Shown here: positions 25,694-34,613 of the stretch, piece after piece
How positions within the stretch are numbered: position 1 is the first letter of the stretch
How the letters are laid out: the number at the start of each line of letters is the position of its first letter
NCBI GenBank assembly: GCA_964526295.1
Contig: CAZGKW010000012.1
Location: 31,686-95,685 of the forward strand
From: CAZGKW01 sp964526295
Lineage (GTDB): Bacteria; Planctomycetota; Phycisphaerae; FEN-1346
Reading direction: 5' to 3'
Length of the DNA stretch: 64,000 nt
Translations under genes and position numbers: made by a program
The notes under the pieces: generated by a model
The model's database searches: none
The model's input: the letters and a program-made list of their open reading frames with translations, nothing else
Told to the model about the DNA's origin: nothing

Positions 25694-26158
25694 CTACTCC
25701 TCCACCTCTCGGGCATGTCCAAGTACGTCGGCGACCTGCCAGGAATAGACGTCGGCGTTCATCCCGTCGCCACCCTCGCGGCCGTCCGCCCCGAAGCTGA
25801 TGACCTCGAAGGGGCCCTTCCGCCCGGGGCTGTTGTACTGGTAGGGGTTGCCCCAGGGGTCGAGGCGGGTCTTGATGGGGAGGTCGTCGAGGCCTTCCTC
25901 GTTGGTCGGATAGCGGCTGTGGGTCAGGTAGAACGTTTCGATGGCCCGCTCGATGGTGGCGATATCCGACTTCGTCCGGTTCACCTTGGCGGTGTCCATG
26001 TAGCCGGTGACCTTGAGGGCCACGGCGCCGGCCAGCAGGCCGATGATCACCACGACAACCATCACCTCGATGAGCGAGAACGCGGCACGTCTCCGACCGC
26101 CTCCCATGGGGCGTCCAGGGCGTGACCGGCGGGCCATGTCCTGCTTTTTAGAGCACAT
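25694..26158 (-). CDS. gspG: Major pseudopilin GspG
   Basis: ATG at 26158 lies inside the end of gspF, with GGAGG 6 nt upstream. This decides it over the later in-frame ATGs. The product is 154 aa. The mature N-terminus FSLIEVMVVVVIIGLLAGAV keeps Glu at +5, but the residue before the cut is Ala (RRRAA|FSL) rather than Gly. The C-terminal half has the GspG calcium-site and beta-sheet signatures: YPTNEEGLDDL, DPWGNPYQYNSPGRKGPFEV and ISFGADGREGGDG. It is the shaft subunit of the type II pseudopilus. Confidence 0.95.
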   Translation of the reverse strand: MCSKKQDMARRSRPGRPMGGGRRRAAFSLIEVMVVVVIIGLLAGAVALKVTGYMDTAKVNRTKSDIATIERAIETFYLTHSRYPTNEEGLDDLPIKTRLDPWGNPYQYNSPGRKGPFEVISFGADGREGGDGMNADVYSWQVADVLGHAREVEE

Positions 26159-27362
26159 CGGCAGCCTCCAGAATGGGAAGAATCGCGGCGAACGCGATGA
26201 ACCCCACCGCGATCGCCAGGAGCACCGTCATGACCGGCTCCAGCAGGGCCGCGAGCCGGCCCGACGTGATATCCACCTGCGTATCGTAGTCGACGGCGAG
26301 GCCCTCGAGCATCGTCTCGAGCCGCCCCGACGCCTGGCCCACCGAGAAGACCTGGATCACCAGCGGGGGGAACGCGCGGGTCTTCTCGAGGGCCACCGAG
26401 ATGTCGCGCCCCGCACAGACGGCCTTTTCGCAGGCCACCAGGGCGTCGCGGAGCACCCGGTTGTGCACGGTTCGCTGGGCGATGCGGACCGCCCGGACGA
26501 ACGTGACGTCGCTCTTCAGGAGCGTGGCCATGACCATCGCCATCCGGGCGATGGCCTGCTTGCGGATCAGCTCGCCGAAGAGCGGCACCTTCAACTCCAG
26601 CCGATGCCACGCCCGGCGCCCGCCCTCTGCCCGAAGGACGGCCCCGACCGTGACGACCAGGGCCGCGGCCCCGAGCAGCAGGGCCCACCACCCGCCGAGG
26701 AGGAAATCGCTGACCGCCTTGACGACCATCGTCGGCATGGGCAGCGTCTTGCCGCTGTCGAGCAGGACGCCCAGCAGGTTCGGCACGACGTAGGTCATCA
26801 GGAAGATGCTGACGGCCAGGCCGACGGCCATCACGATGCCGGGGTACAGGAGGGCCGAGGCGACGCGGTTCTTCAGGCGGGCCGTCCGCATGCGGAACTG
26901 GACCAGCCGCCCGAGGGCCACGTCGAGCGTGCCGGCGTTCTCGCCCACCTCGACGATGTTCAGGCACAGCTCGTCGAACAGGGCCGGCTCGAGGCCCATG
27001 GCCTCGGCCAGGCCCCCGCCCGCGGCGACGTGGTCGCGAAGCAGCAGGACCGATCGCTGAAAGCGTCCCTGGTGCTGGCGGAAAATCGTGTCGAGGGCCT
27101 CGAGCATGGGGATGTCGGCCGCCAGGAGCGTCGACAGCTCCTGGAGGAACCCCGTGACCTTGGCCGTCTGCCGGCCCGTCAGGTAGCGGGCCCACCAGCC
27201 TTCGCGCCGGCCGGGCTGCTGCTCGGCGATGTCGCGGACCGAGAGGCCCTGGGCCCGCAACTGGTCGCGGGCCTGGCGGGGCGAGTCGGCGGCGATCGTG
27301 CCGCGCACCAGGCCCCCCCGGCCGTCTCCGTTCCCGCTCGCCGTGTAGACGTAAACCGCCAT
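26148..27362 (-). CDS. gspF: Type II secretion inner-membrane protein GspF
   Basis: The product is 404 aa, the normal length. It contains two T2SSF domains (FLQELSTLLAADIPMLEALD near 92-111, and MAMVMATLLKSDVTFVRAVR in the second half) and three predicted membrane spans. The last span is at the C-terminus (PVMTVLLAIAVGFIAFAAIL). GspF is the central membrane component contacted by the GspE ATPase. Its ATG overlaps the gspE stop by one nucleotide (TGATG). The ribosome-binding site and start of gspG lie within its 3' end. Confidence 0.96.
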   Translation of the reverse strand: MAVYVYTASGNGDGRGGLVRGTIAADSPRQARDQLRAQGLSVRDIAEQQPGRREGWWARYLTGRQTAKVTGFLQELSTLLAADIPMLEALDTIFRQHQGRFQRSVLLLRDHVAAGGGLAEAMGLEPALFDELCLNIVEVGENAGTLDVALGRLVQFRMRTARLKNRVASALLYPGIVMAVGLAVSIFLMTYVVPNLLGVLLDSGKTLPMPTMVVKAVSDFLLGGWWALLLGAAALVVTVGAVLRAEGGRRAWHRLELKVPLFGELIRKQAIARMAMVMATLLKSDVTFVRAVRIAQRTVHNRVLRDALVACEKAVCAGRDISVALEKTRAFPPLVIQVFSVGQASGRLETMLEGLAVDYDTQVDITSGRLAALLEPVMTVLLAIAVGFIAFAAILPILEAADVL

Positions 27363-29050
27363 CAGAGAGTCGCCCTGATTGCGACGCGTATCACCTCGTC
27401 GAGGGTCGTGCGGCCCGCCGCCACCTTCGTCAGCCCGTCCTCGCGGAGGCTGTGCATGCCGGCCCGCTGGGCGGCTTCGTTGATGGCCGCCGCGGTCGAT
27501 TGGGCGTGGATGAGCCGGCGGACCTCGTCGTCGACCATCAGCAGCTCGAAGCACCCGAGCCGGCCGTGATAGCCCGTGCCCCGGCACGCCTCGCAGCCCG
27601 CCCCCTTGCGGAACCGCTGCCGCTGCTCGCGAGAAGGCTCGAAGCGGAGGGTCTCGAGCTCGGCGGCGTCCGGCACATCGGGCCGGGCGCACTCCGCGCA
27701 GACCCGCCGGACGAGCCGCTGGGCGAGCACCCCCACCAGCGAACTGCTCACCAGGTAGGGCTCGATCCCGAGGTCCAGGAGCCGCGTCACGGCGGAGGCG
27801 GCGTCGTTGGTGTGCAGCGTGCTGAAGACGAGGTGGCCGGTCAGGGCCGACTGGATGGCCAGGACGGCGGTCTCGTGGTCGCGGACCTCGCCGACCATGA
27901 TGATGTCGGGGTCCTGCCGCAGGACGCTTCGAAGGCCGCTGGCGAACGTCATGCCCTTTTTCTCGGCGATCTGGATCTGGCTGATGCCCTCGAGCTGGTA
28001 CTCGATGGGGTCTTCGAGCGTGATGACGTTCCTCTCGGCGGAGTTGATCTCGCCGAGGGCGGCGTAGAGGGTGGTGGTCTTGCCGGAGCCGGTGGGTCCG
28101 GTCACGAGGACCAGGCCGTGCTCGACGCCGATCAGGCGGGCGAACCGCGCCAGCGTCCGCTCGTCCATGCCCAGCTCGCCCAGGGTGTAGAGGCGGACGC
28201 TCTTGTCGAGCAGCCGGATGACGGCGCGCTCGCCGTGGCTCGCCGGGACCGTCGAGACCCGCAGGTCGATGACCCGGTCGCCGACCTGGACGGTGGCCCG
28301 CCCGTCCTGGGGCAGCCGCTTCTCGGCGATGTTCATGCGGCACATGACCTTGACGCGGCTGACGACCTCCTCCTGGACGCCGACAGGCAGGTCGAACAGG
28401 TCGAACAGGACGCCGTCGATCCGCATCCGGACGACGAGTCGGTCCTCGTAGGGCTGGATGTGGATGTCGGAGGCCTCCTGCTGGACGGCCTCGAACAGGA
28501 TGAGGTTCACCAGCTTGATGACCGGGGCCCGGTCGGCCACGTTCAGGAGGTCCTCGCGTCCGCCCAGCTCGCTGACCTGCTCGATGACGGCGGCCCGGTC
28601 GAGGGCCTCGACGAACTCCCGGGCGGCCCCTTTCTGCTGGCCGTAGGCCTGGTTGATGGCGGGCCCGAGCCACCCGGGGTCGGCGGCGACAACGTCGATG
28701 GCGGCCCCGAGCCATCGGCGGAGCACGTCCTGGGTCCGGGCGTCGTCCGGGTCGGCCATGGCGATCCGCATCGGGCCGTCCTCGGTCGCCAGGCCCAGCA
28801 CCTGCTTGGACCGGGCGAAGCCGATCGGCACGCGCTTGACGAACAGGGCCGAGGGATGGGCCCCGGCGATGTCGACCGAGGGCCGGGGGGGCCGCGTCAC
28901 GCCGTCCGGACGGCCATCCGCCTGCGGCCGGCCGGCGTCTTCGGGCGCCGGGAACGCGTCGGCGGCGCCGTCGGCCTCGGCGTCCGCCGTCGGGGGCGAG
29001 CGGACCGCGTGGGCGTCAACCTGCGGGTTGCGTTGGAAAGGCATAATCAT
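27362..29050 (-). CDS. gspE: Type II secretion ATPase GspE
   Basis: The product is 562 aa. After a ~50-residue disordered, Ala/Asp-rich N-terminus comes the N1E domain. Then follow ASDIHIQPYEDRL near 193-205, Walker A GPTGSGKTTT near 318-327, the Asp box (NVITLEDPIEYQL), Walker B (DPDIIMVGEVRD) and the His box (STLHTNDAASAV). A tetracysteine zinc site (CAEC ... CEAC) lies near residue 450-480. It is a hexameric cytoplasmic ATPase that powers pseudopilus growth. ATG at 29044 is an alternative start. A 136-nt gap with a hairpin separates it from gspD. Confidence 0.97.
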   Translation of the reverse strand: MIMPFQRNPQVDAHAVRSPPTADAEADGAADAFPAPEDAGRPQADGRPDGVTRPPRPSVDIAGAHPSALFVKRVPIGFARSKQVLGLATEDGPMRIAMADPDDARTQDVLRRWLGAAIDVVAADPGWLGPAINQAYGQQKGAAREFVEALDRAAVIEQVSELGGREDLLNVADRAPVIKLVNLILFEAVQQEASDIHIQPYEDRLVVRMRIDGVLFDLFDLPVGVQEEVVSRVKVMCRMNIAEKRLPQDGRATVQVGDRVIDLRVSTVPASHGERAVIRLLDKSVRLYTLGELGMDERTLARFARLIGVEHGLVLVTGPTGSGKTTTLYAALGEINSAERNVITLEDPIEYQLEGISQIQIAEKKGMTFASGLRSVLRQDPDIIMVGEVRDHETAVLAIQSALTGHLVFSTLHTNDAASAVTRLLDLGIEPYLVSSSLVGVLAQRLVRRVCAECARPDVPDAAELETLRFEPSREQRQRFRKGAGCEACRGTGYHGRLGCFELLMVDDEVRRLIHAQSTAAAINEAAQRAGMHSLREDGLTKVAAGRTTLDEVIRVAIRATL

Positions 29051-29113
29051 AACCAGACCTCGAACTGATCTACCCCTTTTCTGGCCGTCCGCGTCGGCCG
29101 CGGCTGCCGCGGC

Positions 29114-29153
29114 GACGAGGCCGGTCCCGCGCCGCCGGGCGGCCGGCCTCGTC
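29114..29153. other. Intercistronic hairpin between gspD and gspE
   Basis: Perfect 11-nt arms (GACGAGGCCGG and its complement) are separated by 18 nt. No T-run follows on the minus strand, so it is unlikely to be an intrinsic terminator. It may slow polymerase or protect the 3' end of a processed gspD message. This is the largest gap inside the 25-gene array. Confidence 0.5.
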
Positions 29154-29186
29154 GGCGGGCCGACGGGGCGCGGGTCCCCGGGGCCC

Positions 29187-31403
29187 CTACGGGACCTCGA
29201 CGGGCTCGCTGTCGGGCCAATCGCTCGGCAGCTTCGCGCGTCCGGCGGCCGTGTCCGAGACCACCTTCAGGTCCTCGAACTTGTCGGCCCGGAGGACCAC
29301 CGCCCGGATGAACACGAACAGCGTGGTCTCTCGTGTCTGCTTGGAGCGGCTGGAGAACAGGTATTCGAGGATGGGGATATTGCCCAGGATGGGGAGCCGG
29401 TCGACCGACTCCAGAATGTCCTCCCTCGTCAGGCCGCCCACGACAATCGTGTGGCCGTCGGGAACCGTCGCCTCGCTGGTCAGCTTGTTCGTCTGGCGCG
29501 ACGGCGGCAAGGTCTCCGAGACGTCCTCGCCGAAGCTGCTCAGCTCGATCTCGTATTCAAGCTTCAGGTGATCGCCTTCGCTGATCTGCGGCCGGACGCG
29601 AATGGTGGTGCCGGCCGAGACGAAGCCGCCCAGGCTGGTCGTGGCCACGGTGGTGGAGGCGTTGACGCTGGCGAAGGGCTCCTCGCCCTCGCTGGTCAGC
29701 TCGCCTTGGGCGTTGTCGTTGATCAGGACGCTGGGGCGGGCCACGACCTTGGCCCGGCTGTCGCTTTCGAGGGCCCGGATCACGACGTTGGCGATGTCGG
29801 CGCTCAGGAGGGCCCCGTTGAAGCCCAGGCCCGGCCGGAGGGTCAGCATGCCCGTCTCGGTGTCGACCTCGCTCAGGCCGAACGAGCTGAACGTCAGGAC
29901 CGTCCCGTCGTCGTCGCCGACGTTCTCGGTGTTCGAGATCTCCACGCCGACCGAGTACCCGTCGGTCGTATCGAGCAGCACGACGGTGGCCTCGACGAGG
30001 ACCTGCGGCCGCCGCACGTCCAGCCGGCTGATCAGCCGCTCGTAGACGCGGTGGAGCGAAGGCTTCGCGACGACGATGATCGTGTTGGTGGCCTCGTCGG
30101 CCATGACGCGTGTGTTCTGGAGGCCGAGGGCGCCTTCGACGACGCCCGGCGAGGCGGCGCGGCCCTCGCCGGGGCCGGCGAGCGGGTTCGGCCGGGTCTC
30201 CATCGCCGGCCGGACCGGCAGGGGATAGGCCACGTCCTGCGGCTCGGCCGTTACCCCGTCGACGCTCACGCCCGTCAGGCCCGTCTCCCCTTCGATGCTT
30301 CGGAGGGTCTCCAGCACGTCGATGGCCTTGGCGTTCTGGAGCTTGTAGAACCGGATGGGGCTCTGGGAATCCTCCGGCGGCTGGTCGAGCGCCCCCCTGA
30401 GGGCCTCGACCTGCTCGTGGACCTCCGGGCCGGCGGTGACGATCAGCAGGTTCGCATCGGCGTCGATGGCCGACTTGTACATCCGTTGGGCGGCCACCTC
30501 GCCGATCAGCTCACGGACCAGCCGGTCGACCTGTCCGGGCGAGGCCACGCTGAATCGATAGATCTCCGTCTTGAAGCCGAGGGGCACGTCGAGCGACTCG
30601 ATCATGGCGACCGCTTCGGCCACGGCGTCGGGCAGGCCGATGACCACGACCCGGTTCGTCCGCTCGTCCGCCAGGACGGTCAGGGCCGGCAGGGCCTTGT
30701 CGACGGCGCGTCCGGTGGCCTTGGCCCGGGCCTCGATCATCTCGGTCACTTTCTCGGCCATGGCCTCGGCTTCGAGCTGGCCGACCGGGACGAAGCGGGT
30801 GGCCGCCTCGCGGGCCGGGCGGTCCACGACCGCCACGAGGTCCTCGATCCGACCCATGTTCGCCGCGTAGTCGGTCACGATAATGAGGCCGTGCTCCTCG
30901 ACCTTCGTCAGGTCGGCCGAGGGGGCCGACAGGAACGGCCGGACCACCTGGTCGGCCCGCTGGGGGCTGGTGTGGCGGAGCTCGAAGACGCTTGTCACCG
31001 CCAGGCCGGGGGGGGCCCCGGCGGGGGGCCCCGGGCCGGCCGCAATCGAGGTGAGCTTCTGGGCCCCCTCGATCCGCATCATGCCCGGCACATCGGTCGG
31101 GGACATCACGAGGCCCTTCATCCGGAGGATGCTTCCGAGCAGCGTCAGCAGCGAGTCGGCCGGCACCTTCAGGGGGGCCTTCAGGGTGACGCGTTTGCCG
31201 GCGACCTGCTCGTCGTAGAGGAAGTTGATGCCCTGGCGATGGCCGACGTACTCGATGAGGACCTTGAGCTCCAGGTCCTCGGGGAAGTTGATGCTGACCC
31301 AGCCGGCCGGGGCGTTTGTCGGCCCGGCCGCACGGGTCCCGGACGCTGCCAGGCCGACGACGGCGACCCAGGCCGCCATCCACACTCGATTCCGCGGATT
31401 CAT
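29187..31403 (-). CDS. gspD: Type II secretion outer-membrane secretin GspD
   Basis: ATG at 31403 follows GAGGGGTGG and opens a signal peptide (MNPRNRVWMAAWVAVVGLAA). The product is 738 aa. An N0 domain (INFPEDLELKVLIEYVGHRQ) near 35-110 is followed by three N1-type repeats (SVFELRHTSPQRADQVVRPF, then RFVPVGQLEAEAMAEKVTEM and IYRFSVASPGQVDRLVRELI). The secretin domain has VLVEATVVLLDTT and the signature VPDGHTIVVGGL ... DRLPILGNIPILEYLF. It forms the outer-membrane channel. No dedicated pilotin is seen; the TPR lipoproteins on either side of the gsp block are candidates. Confidence 0.96.
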   Translation of the reverse strand: MNPRNRVWMAAWVAVVGLAASGTRAAGPTNAPAGWVSINFPEDLELKVLIEYVGHRQGINFLYDEQVAGKRVTLKAPLKVPADSLLTLLGSILRMKGLVMSPTDVPGMMRIEGAQKLTSIAAGPGPPAGAPPGLAVTSVFELRHTSPQRADQVVRPFLSAPSADLTKVEEHGLIIVTDYAANMGRIEDLVAVVDRPAREAATRFVPVGQLEAEAMAEKVTEMIEARAKATGRAVDKALPALTVLADERTNRVVVIGLPDAVAEAVAMIESLDVPLGFKTEIYRFSVASPGQVDRLVRELIGEVAAQRMYKSAIDADANLLIVTAGPEVHEQVEALRGALDQPPEDSQSPIRFYKLQNAKAIDVLETLRSIEGETGLTGVSVDGVTAEPQDVAYPLPVRPAMETRPNPLAGPGEGRAASPGVVEGALGLQNTRVMADEATNTIIVVAKPSLHRVYERLISRLDVRRPQVLVEATVVLLDTTDGYSVGVEISNTENVGDDDGTVLTFSSFGLSEVDTETGMLTLRPGLGFNGALLSADIANVVIRALESDSRAKVVARPSVLINDNAQGELTSEGEEPFASVNASTTVATTSLGGFVSAGTTIRVRPQISEGDHLKLEYEIELSSFGEDVSETLPPSRQTNKLTSEATVPDGHTIVVGGLTREDILESVDRLPILGNIPILEYLFSSRSKQTRETTLFVFIRAVVLRADKFEDLKVVSDTAAGRAKLPSDWPDSEPVEVP

Positions 31404-31449
31404 GACCACCCCTCGACGTTCGTGAAAAGGGGCCGCTCGGCCCCGGTCC

Positions 31450-33042
31450 CTAGCGAGTCCTCTGGGCGACGCGCTCGACCTTCTCCATGTATTCCTGAAC
31501 GGCCTCGCGTGGCCGGACCTGCTGGGCCCGGCGAAGCAGGGGCAGGGCCTGGGCGTACTTGCCCTCCCGGACGAGCAACTGGGCGTGGCGAAGCAGGGCA
31601 TCCGCCTCAAACTCCTCGATGGCGGCGGCCTGCTGGAAGTAGAAGATCGCCTGGTCGGGGTCGCCGGTGTCGGCGTGGTACTGGCCGAGGCTGATGAGGG
31701 CCTCGCCGTCCAGGGGGTCGAGCTCGATGATCTCCTTCAGGGTCCGGGCGTGCTCCTCGCTCTTGTCCTCGACCAGGGCCACCCGGGCCTCCAGCTTGAG
31801 GAGTTCCTTGCGGGCCTCCTCGCTCAGGCGGTCGCCGTGGGTCCGCTGGATGCTCTCGACGAGCTGTCGCGTCTGTTCGGTGGCGCCGCGGGAGGCCAGC
31901 ACCTTGGCGCCGCGGACGGCCCGGTCGGGCTTGTCCGCGGGCTTCTTCTCCATGGCGCGGATGTAGGACCGGACGGCGAGGTCGAAGAGGTCCTCATTGA
32001 TGTAGATATCCCCCATCATATTGAGGGCGGCGGCATCGGCCTTGCCGAGACTGTCGGCGAACTCGTAGTTCTGGACGGCCTTGAGGGGCTCGTCGAGGCC
32101 GATGTAGGCGTTGGCCTGGAGCAGCCAGAGGTCGGCGTTGTCGGGGTAGTGCTCGATGAGCTGGCCGCACAGGGCGGCGGCCTCGGCGAAACGGCGCTGC
32201 TGGAAGAAGCTCTGGGCCAGGCCCATCTTCCAGTCGAGCGTGGCCGGGTCGAGCAGGACCGCCATGCGGTAGGCGGACTCGGCCGACAGGGGGTTGCCCA
32301 CCGAGGCGTAGGCGTAGCCGAGCAGGCCGTACATGATGGCATCGCCGCCGCCCAGCTCGATGACCTTGGTCAGGGCGGGCAGGGCCTTCTCGAACTCGTT
32401 CAGGCGGACGTAGGCGACGCCGAGGTTCCGGTAGGCGCGGCGGAACTTGACGCCCGCCTTCGCGGCCTTCTCGATGGCCTCCTGGTAGATCGAGGCGGCC
32501 CGGTCGAGCCGGTCCCGCTCGAAGTAGATGTTGGCCAGCGTGAAGTCGATCACGGCGCTGGCCGCCTCGTTGCGGTTCCTCTGGAGCAGGCGGGTGGCCT
32601 CATCGCGGTTGTCGGCCCCCATCAGGTCGAGCACCTCCCGCATCAACGCCTGCTCTTCGGTCGTCAGCTTCGGCTCGACGTCGGTGTCGGCGGCATAGCT
32701 CTGGACGAAGTCCACCCGGAACGCCGGGTCGTTCCAGATCTGGAGCTCGACCTGCTCTCTGCCGGGCATCGGCACCGACGCGCCGGCGAACCGCATCTCG
32801 CGTTGCCGGTCGGCCTTCGAAGGGCCGGTCGGCCGCTGGCCGAGCTCTCGCTGCCCGAGCCCGGTGCAGCCGGCCAGCGTCCCGGCGGCCAGCGCCAGGG
32901 CCGCCGCCACCCGCCACGCAAGGACGAACCCGGACGGGGCGAGGGCCTCGCCGCCTCGACGGCCGCGGGCCGCCGGCGCGGGCCTCTCCGTCAGCGGGCC
33001 CTGGCGACCGGGCATTCTCGATATCCGCTCTGGCATGGTCAT
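31450..33042 (-). CDS. TPR lipoprotein following tonB
   Basis: ATG at 33042 overlaps the tonB stop by 4 nt, and the product is 530 aa. A 45-residue leader ends in the hydrophobic stretch LALAAGTLAGC, a good lipobox with Cys near residue 58. About ten TPR units follow (for example YRNLGVAYVRLNEFEKALPA and GEALISLGQYHADTGDPDQA). A TPR protein downstream of tonB2 is a standard member of the TonB2-type clusters known from Vibrio and Shewanella relatives. It may scaffold the TonB complex in the periplasm or, given that gspD follows 46 nt later, assist the secretin. Confidence 0.82.
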   Translation of the reverse strand: MTMPERISRMPGRQGPLTERPAPAARGRRGGEALAPSGFVLAWRVAAALALAAGTLAGCTGLGQRELGQRPTGPSKADRQREMRFAGASVPMPGREQVELQIWNDPAFRVDFVQSYAADTDVEPKLTTEEQALMREVLDLMGADNRDEATRLLQRNRNEAASAVIDFTLANIYFERDRLDRAASIYQEAIEKAAKAGVKFRRAYRNLGVAYVRLNEFEKALPALTKVIELGGGDAIMYGLLGYAYASVGNPLSAESAYRMAVLLDPATLDWKMGLAQSFFQQRRFAEAAALCGQLIEHYPDNADLWLLQANAYIGLDEPLKAVQNYEFADSLGKADAAALNMMGDIYINEDLFDLAVRSYIRAMEKKPADKPDRAVRGAKVLASRGATEQTRQLVESIQRTHGDRLSEEARKELLKLEARVALVEDKSEEHARTLKEIIELDPLDGEALISLGQYHADTGDPDQAIFYFQQAAAIEEFEADALLRHAQLLVREGKYAQALPLLRRAQQVRPREAVQEYMEKVERVAQRTR

Positions 33043-33725
33043 GACCGTTTCGGGAAGGTGATGGGGACCCGCATGCGTGTCTTGACGGGTTTGCCGCCCC
33101 GCTTGCCGGGCTCGAATTTCCATTGCTGCACGGCGCCCAGGGCCGGCTTCTCGAAGGCCGGGTGGCTCGACGTCTGGACGATCGGGTCCTCCACGCGGCC
33201 TCGTTCGTTGACGATGAAGATGACGACCACCTTGCCGGAAGTCTCGTTCAGCATCTTCCTCACCTGGCTGTTGAGGGTGGGCTGAGGCTGGTAGAGGACG
33301 CGGGGCTTCTGGTCGAGGTCGGCCAGGGAGAACAGCTCGTTGAGGTCGCCGGCCCCGGGGCCCACAGCGAACAGCTTGACGGCGAGCTCGGCGGCACCCA
33401 GGTTGCCCTCGCCGAACGCCGTGGGGTTCAGGACCAGCTCGAGCTGCTCGAGCGTCAGCGGCTGCGTCTTCTCCTCGAACTCCGGCGGCTGCTCCTGCGG
33501 CTCGGGCTCCTCCTCGGGCTCCTCTTCGGGAGGCGGCGGGGGCGAGGGCACCTCGCCGGTGTAAACGTCCCGGACGACCAGGTCGGATTCGGGCGGCCGG
33601 CTGATGGTCTGCATGAGCGGCAGCACGAGAAAGAACGCGAGCGTCAGTCCCGCAGCGCCCAGAAAGACCCACAGGCGGTGCAGGAGCCACCGCAAGACCG
33701 ACGTTCGTTGTCTCGGTCTGGCCAT
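33039..33725 (-). CDS. tonB: TonB energy-transducing protein
   Basis: The product is 228 aa. A basic N-terminus is followed by one span (WVFLGAAGLTLAFFLVLPLM), then a Pro/Glu-rich rigid segment (PSPPPPPEEEPEEEPEPQEQ) that crosses the periplasm. The C-terminal TonB domain at about 145-226 has GKVVVIFIVNERGRVEDPIV ... AVQQWKFEPGKRGGKPV. This is the domain that contacts the TonB box of outer-membrane receptors. The N-terminal region is clearly related to the short protein at 34614-34943. It is encoded directly after two exbD genes. Confidence 0.93.
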   Translation of the reverse strand: MARPRQRTSVLRWLLHRLWVFLGAAGLTLAFFLVLPLMQTISRPPESDLVVRDVYTGEVPSPPPPPEEEPEEEPEPQEQPPEFEEKTQPLTLEQLELVLNPTAFGEGNLGAAELAVKLFAVGPGAGDLNELFSLADLDQKPRVLYQPQPTLNSQVRKMLNETSGKVVVIFIVNERGRVEDPIVQTSSHPAFEKPALGAVQQWKFEPGKRGGKPVKTRMRVPITFPKRS

Positions 33726-33735
33726 GGGCCGACGC

Positions 33736-34152
33736 TCAACTTTCCGTTCGCCGCGTGGCGACGCTGACCTTCGTCGCCCCGCCCAGCTTGGCCTGGTCGA
33801 TGACGCGGACCAGGAGGCCGGACTGGACGGCCGGATCGGCCTGTACGATGACCGGCATGTCGCGGTTGGCGAGCGTGTTCTCGACGAGCAACCGGACGCC
33901 GCCGATGGGGACTCGTCTGCCCTCGCAAAGCACCTCGCCCTGCTGAGTCATTTCGATCAGGATGCTGGTTTTCTCGTCGCTTCGGGACGCACCCCCGGGC
34001 TGCGGCTTGTCGACCTGCACGCCGGACTCGTCCACGAACGCCGTCGTCACGATGAAGAAGATCAGGAGGATGAAGACGCAGTCCATGAGGGGAGAGATAT
34101 CGACCGCGCCCTCGGTGCCCTCTTCGTCGGCGGTTTCTCGAAAACGTCTCAC
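33736..34152 (-). CDS. exbD: ExbD-type proton-channel subunit (second of two)
   Basis: The product is 138 aa with the ExbD/TolR topology. One N-terminal span begins with the conserved proton-path Asp (DISPLMDCVFILLIFFIVTT). A periplasmic domain follows, with ILIEMTQQGEVLCEGR and MPVIVQADPAVQSGLLVRVI. It is 40-50 percent similar by eye to the neighbouring ExbD at 34174-34587, so the pair arose by duplication. It lies 10 nt before tonB. It works with ExbB-type subunits to couple the proton gradient to TonB. Confidence 0.93.
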   Translation of the reverse strand: MRRFRETADEEGTEGAVDISPLMDCVFILLIFFIVTTAFVDESGVQVDKPQPGGASRSDEKTSILIEMTQQGEVLCEGRRVPIGGVRLLVENTLANRDMPVIVQADPAVQSGLLVRVIDQAKLGGATKVSVATRRTES

Positions 34153-34173
34153 GTCGTCTCCTCGCGTCAGGCT

Positions 34174-34587
34174 TCAGCCCTGACCTGGCCGCGTCGCGAT
34201 GCTGACTTTCGTGGCCTCGGCCAGCTTGGCCTCCTCGAGCACCCGGACCAGCACGCCGGAATGGGCGGCGGCGTCGGCCTGGATGATCACGGGGACCTGC
34301 TCCTTCCGGATGAGCCGCTTCACGAGCGGCTGGACCCCGCTGACGCCGATCTCGCGTCCCGCGTAGACCACCTCGCCCTTGGCGGTGACCGCGATGAGAA
34401 TGCTGTTCTTCTCGAGGCGGACGCCGGACGCGGCCTGGGGCCGGTCGACCTCCACCCCGGTCTCCTCCACGAACGTCGTCGTCACGATGAAGAAGATCAG
34501 GAGGATGAAGACGCAGTCGAGCAAGGGAGAGATGTCGATCCCGCCCTCGCTGCTCTCATCCATCGCCGCTTCGCGGAAGCGTCCCAT
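34174..34587 (-). CDS. exbD: ExbD-type proton-channel subunit (first of two)
   Basis: The product is 137 aa. DISPLLDCVFILLIFFIVTT carries the essential membrane Asp. The periplasmic domain shows SILIAVTAKGEVVYAGREIG and VPVIIQADAAAHSGVLVRVL. The two ExbD proteins differ mainly in the loop that follows the membrane span and in charge, so they may form a hetero-dimer in the ExbB pore rather than being redundant. The gap to the downstream exbD is 21 nt. Confidence 0.93.
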   Translation of the reverse strand: MGRFREAAMDESSEGGIDISPLLDCVFILLIFFIVTTTFVEETGVEVDRPQAASGVRLEKNSILIAVTAKGEVVYAGREIGVSGVQPLVKRLIRKEQVPVIIQADAAAHSGVLVRVLEEAKLAEATKVSIATRPGQG

Positions 34588-34613
34588 GGGACTCCCCGTC
34601 GGTCACCTCGTTC

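Noticed and set aside
19677..31403. Type IV pilus rather than type II secretion
   Set aside because: No PilT-type retraction ATPase is present. The pseudopilins include the large GspK with its missing Glu+5, and GspG has its calcium-site signature; together these indicate type II secretion.
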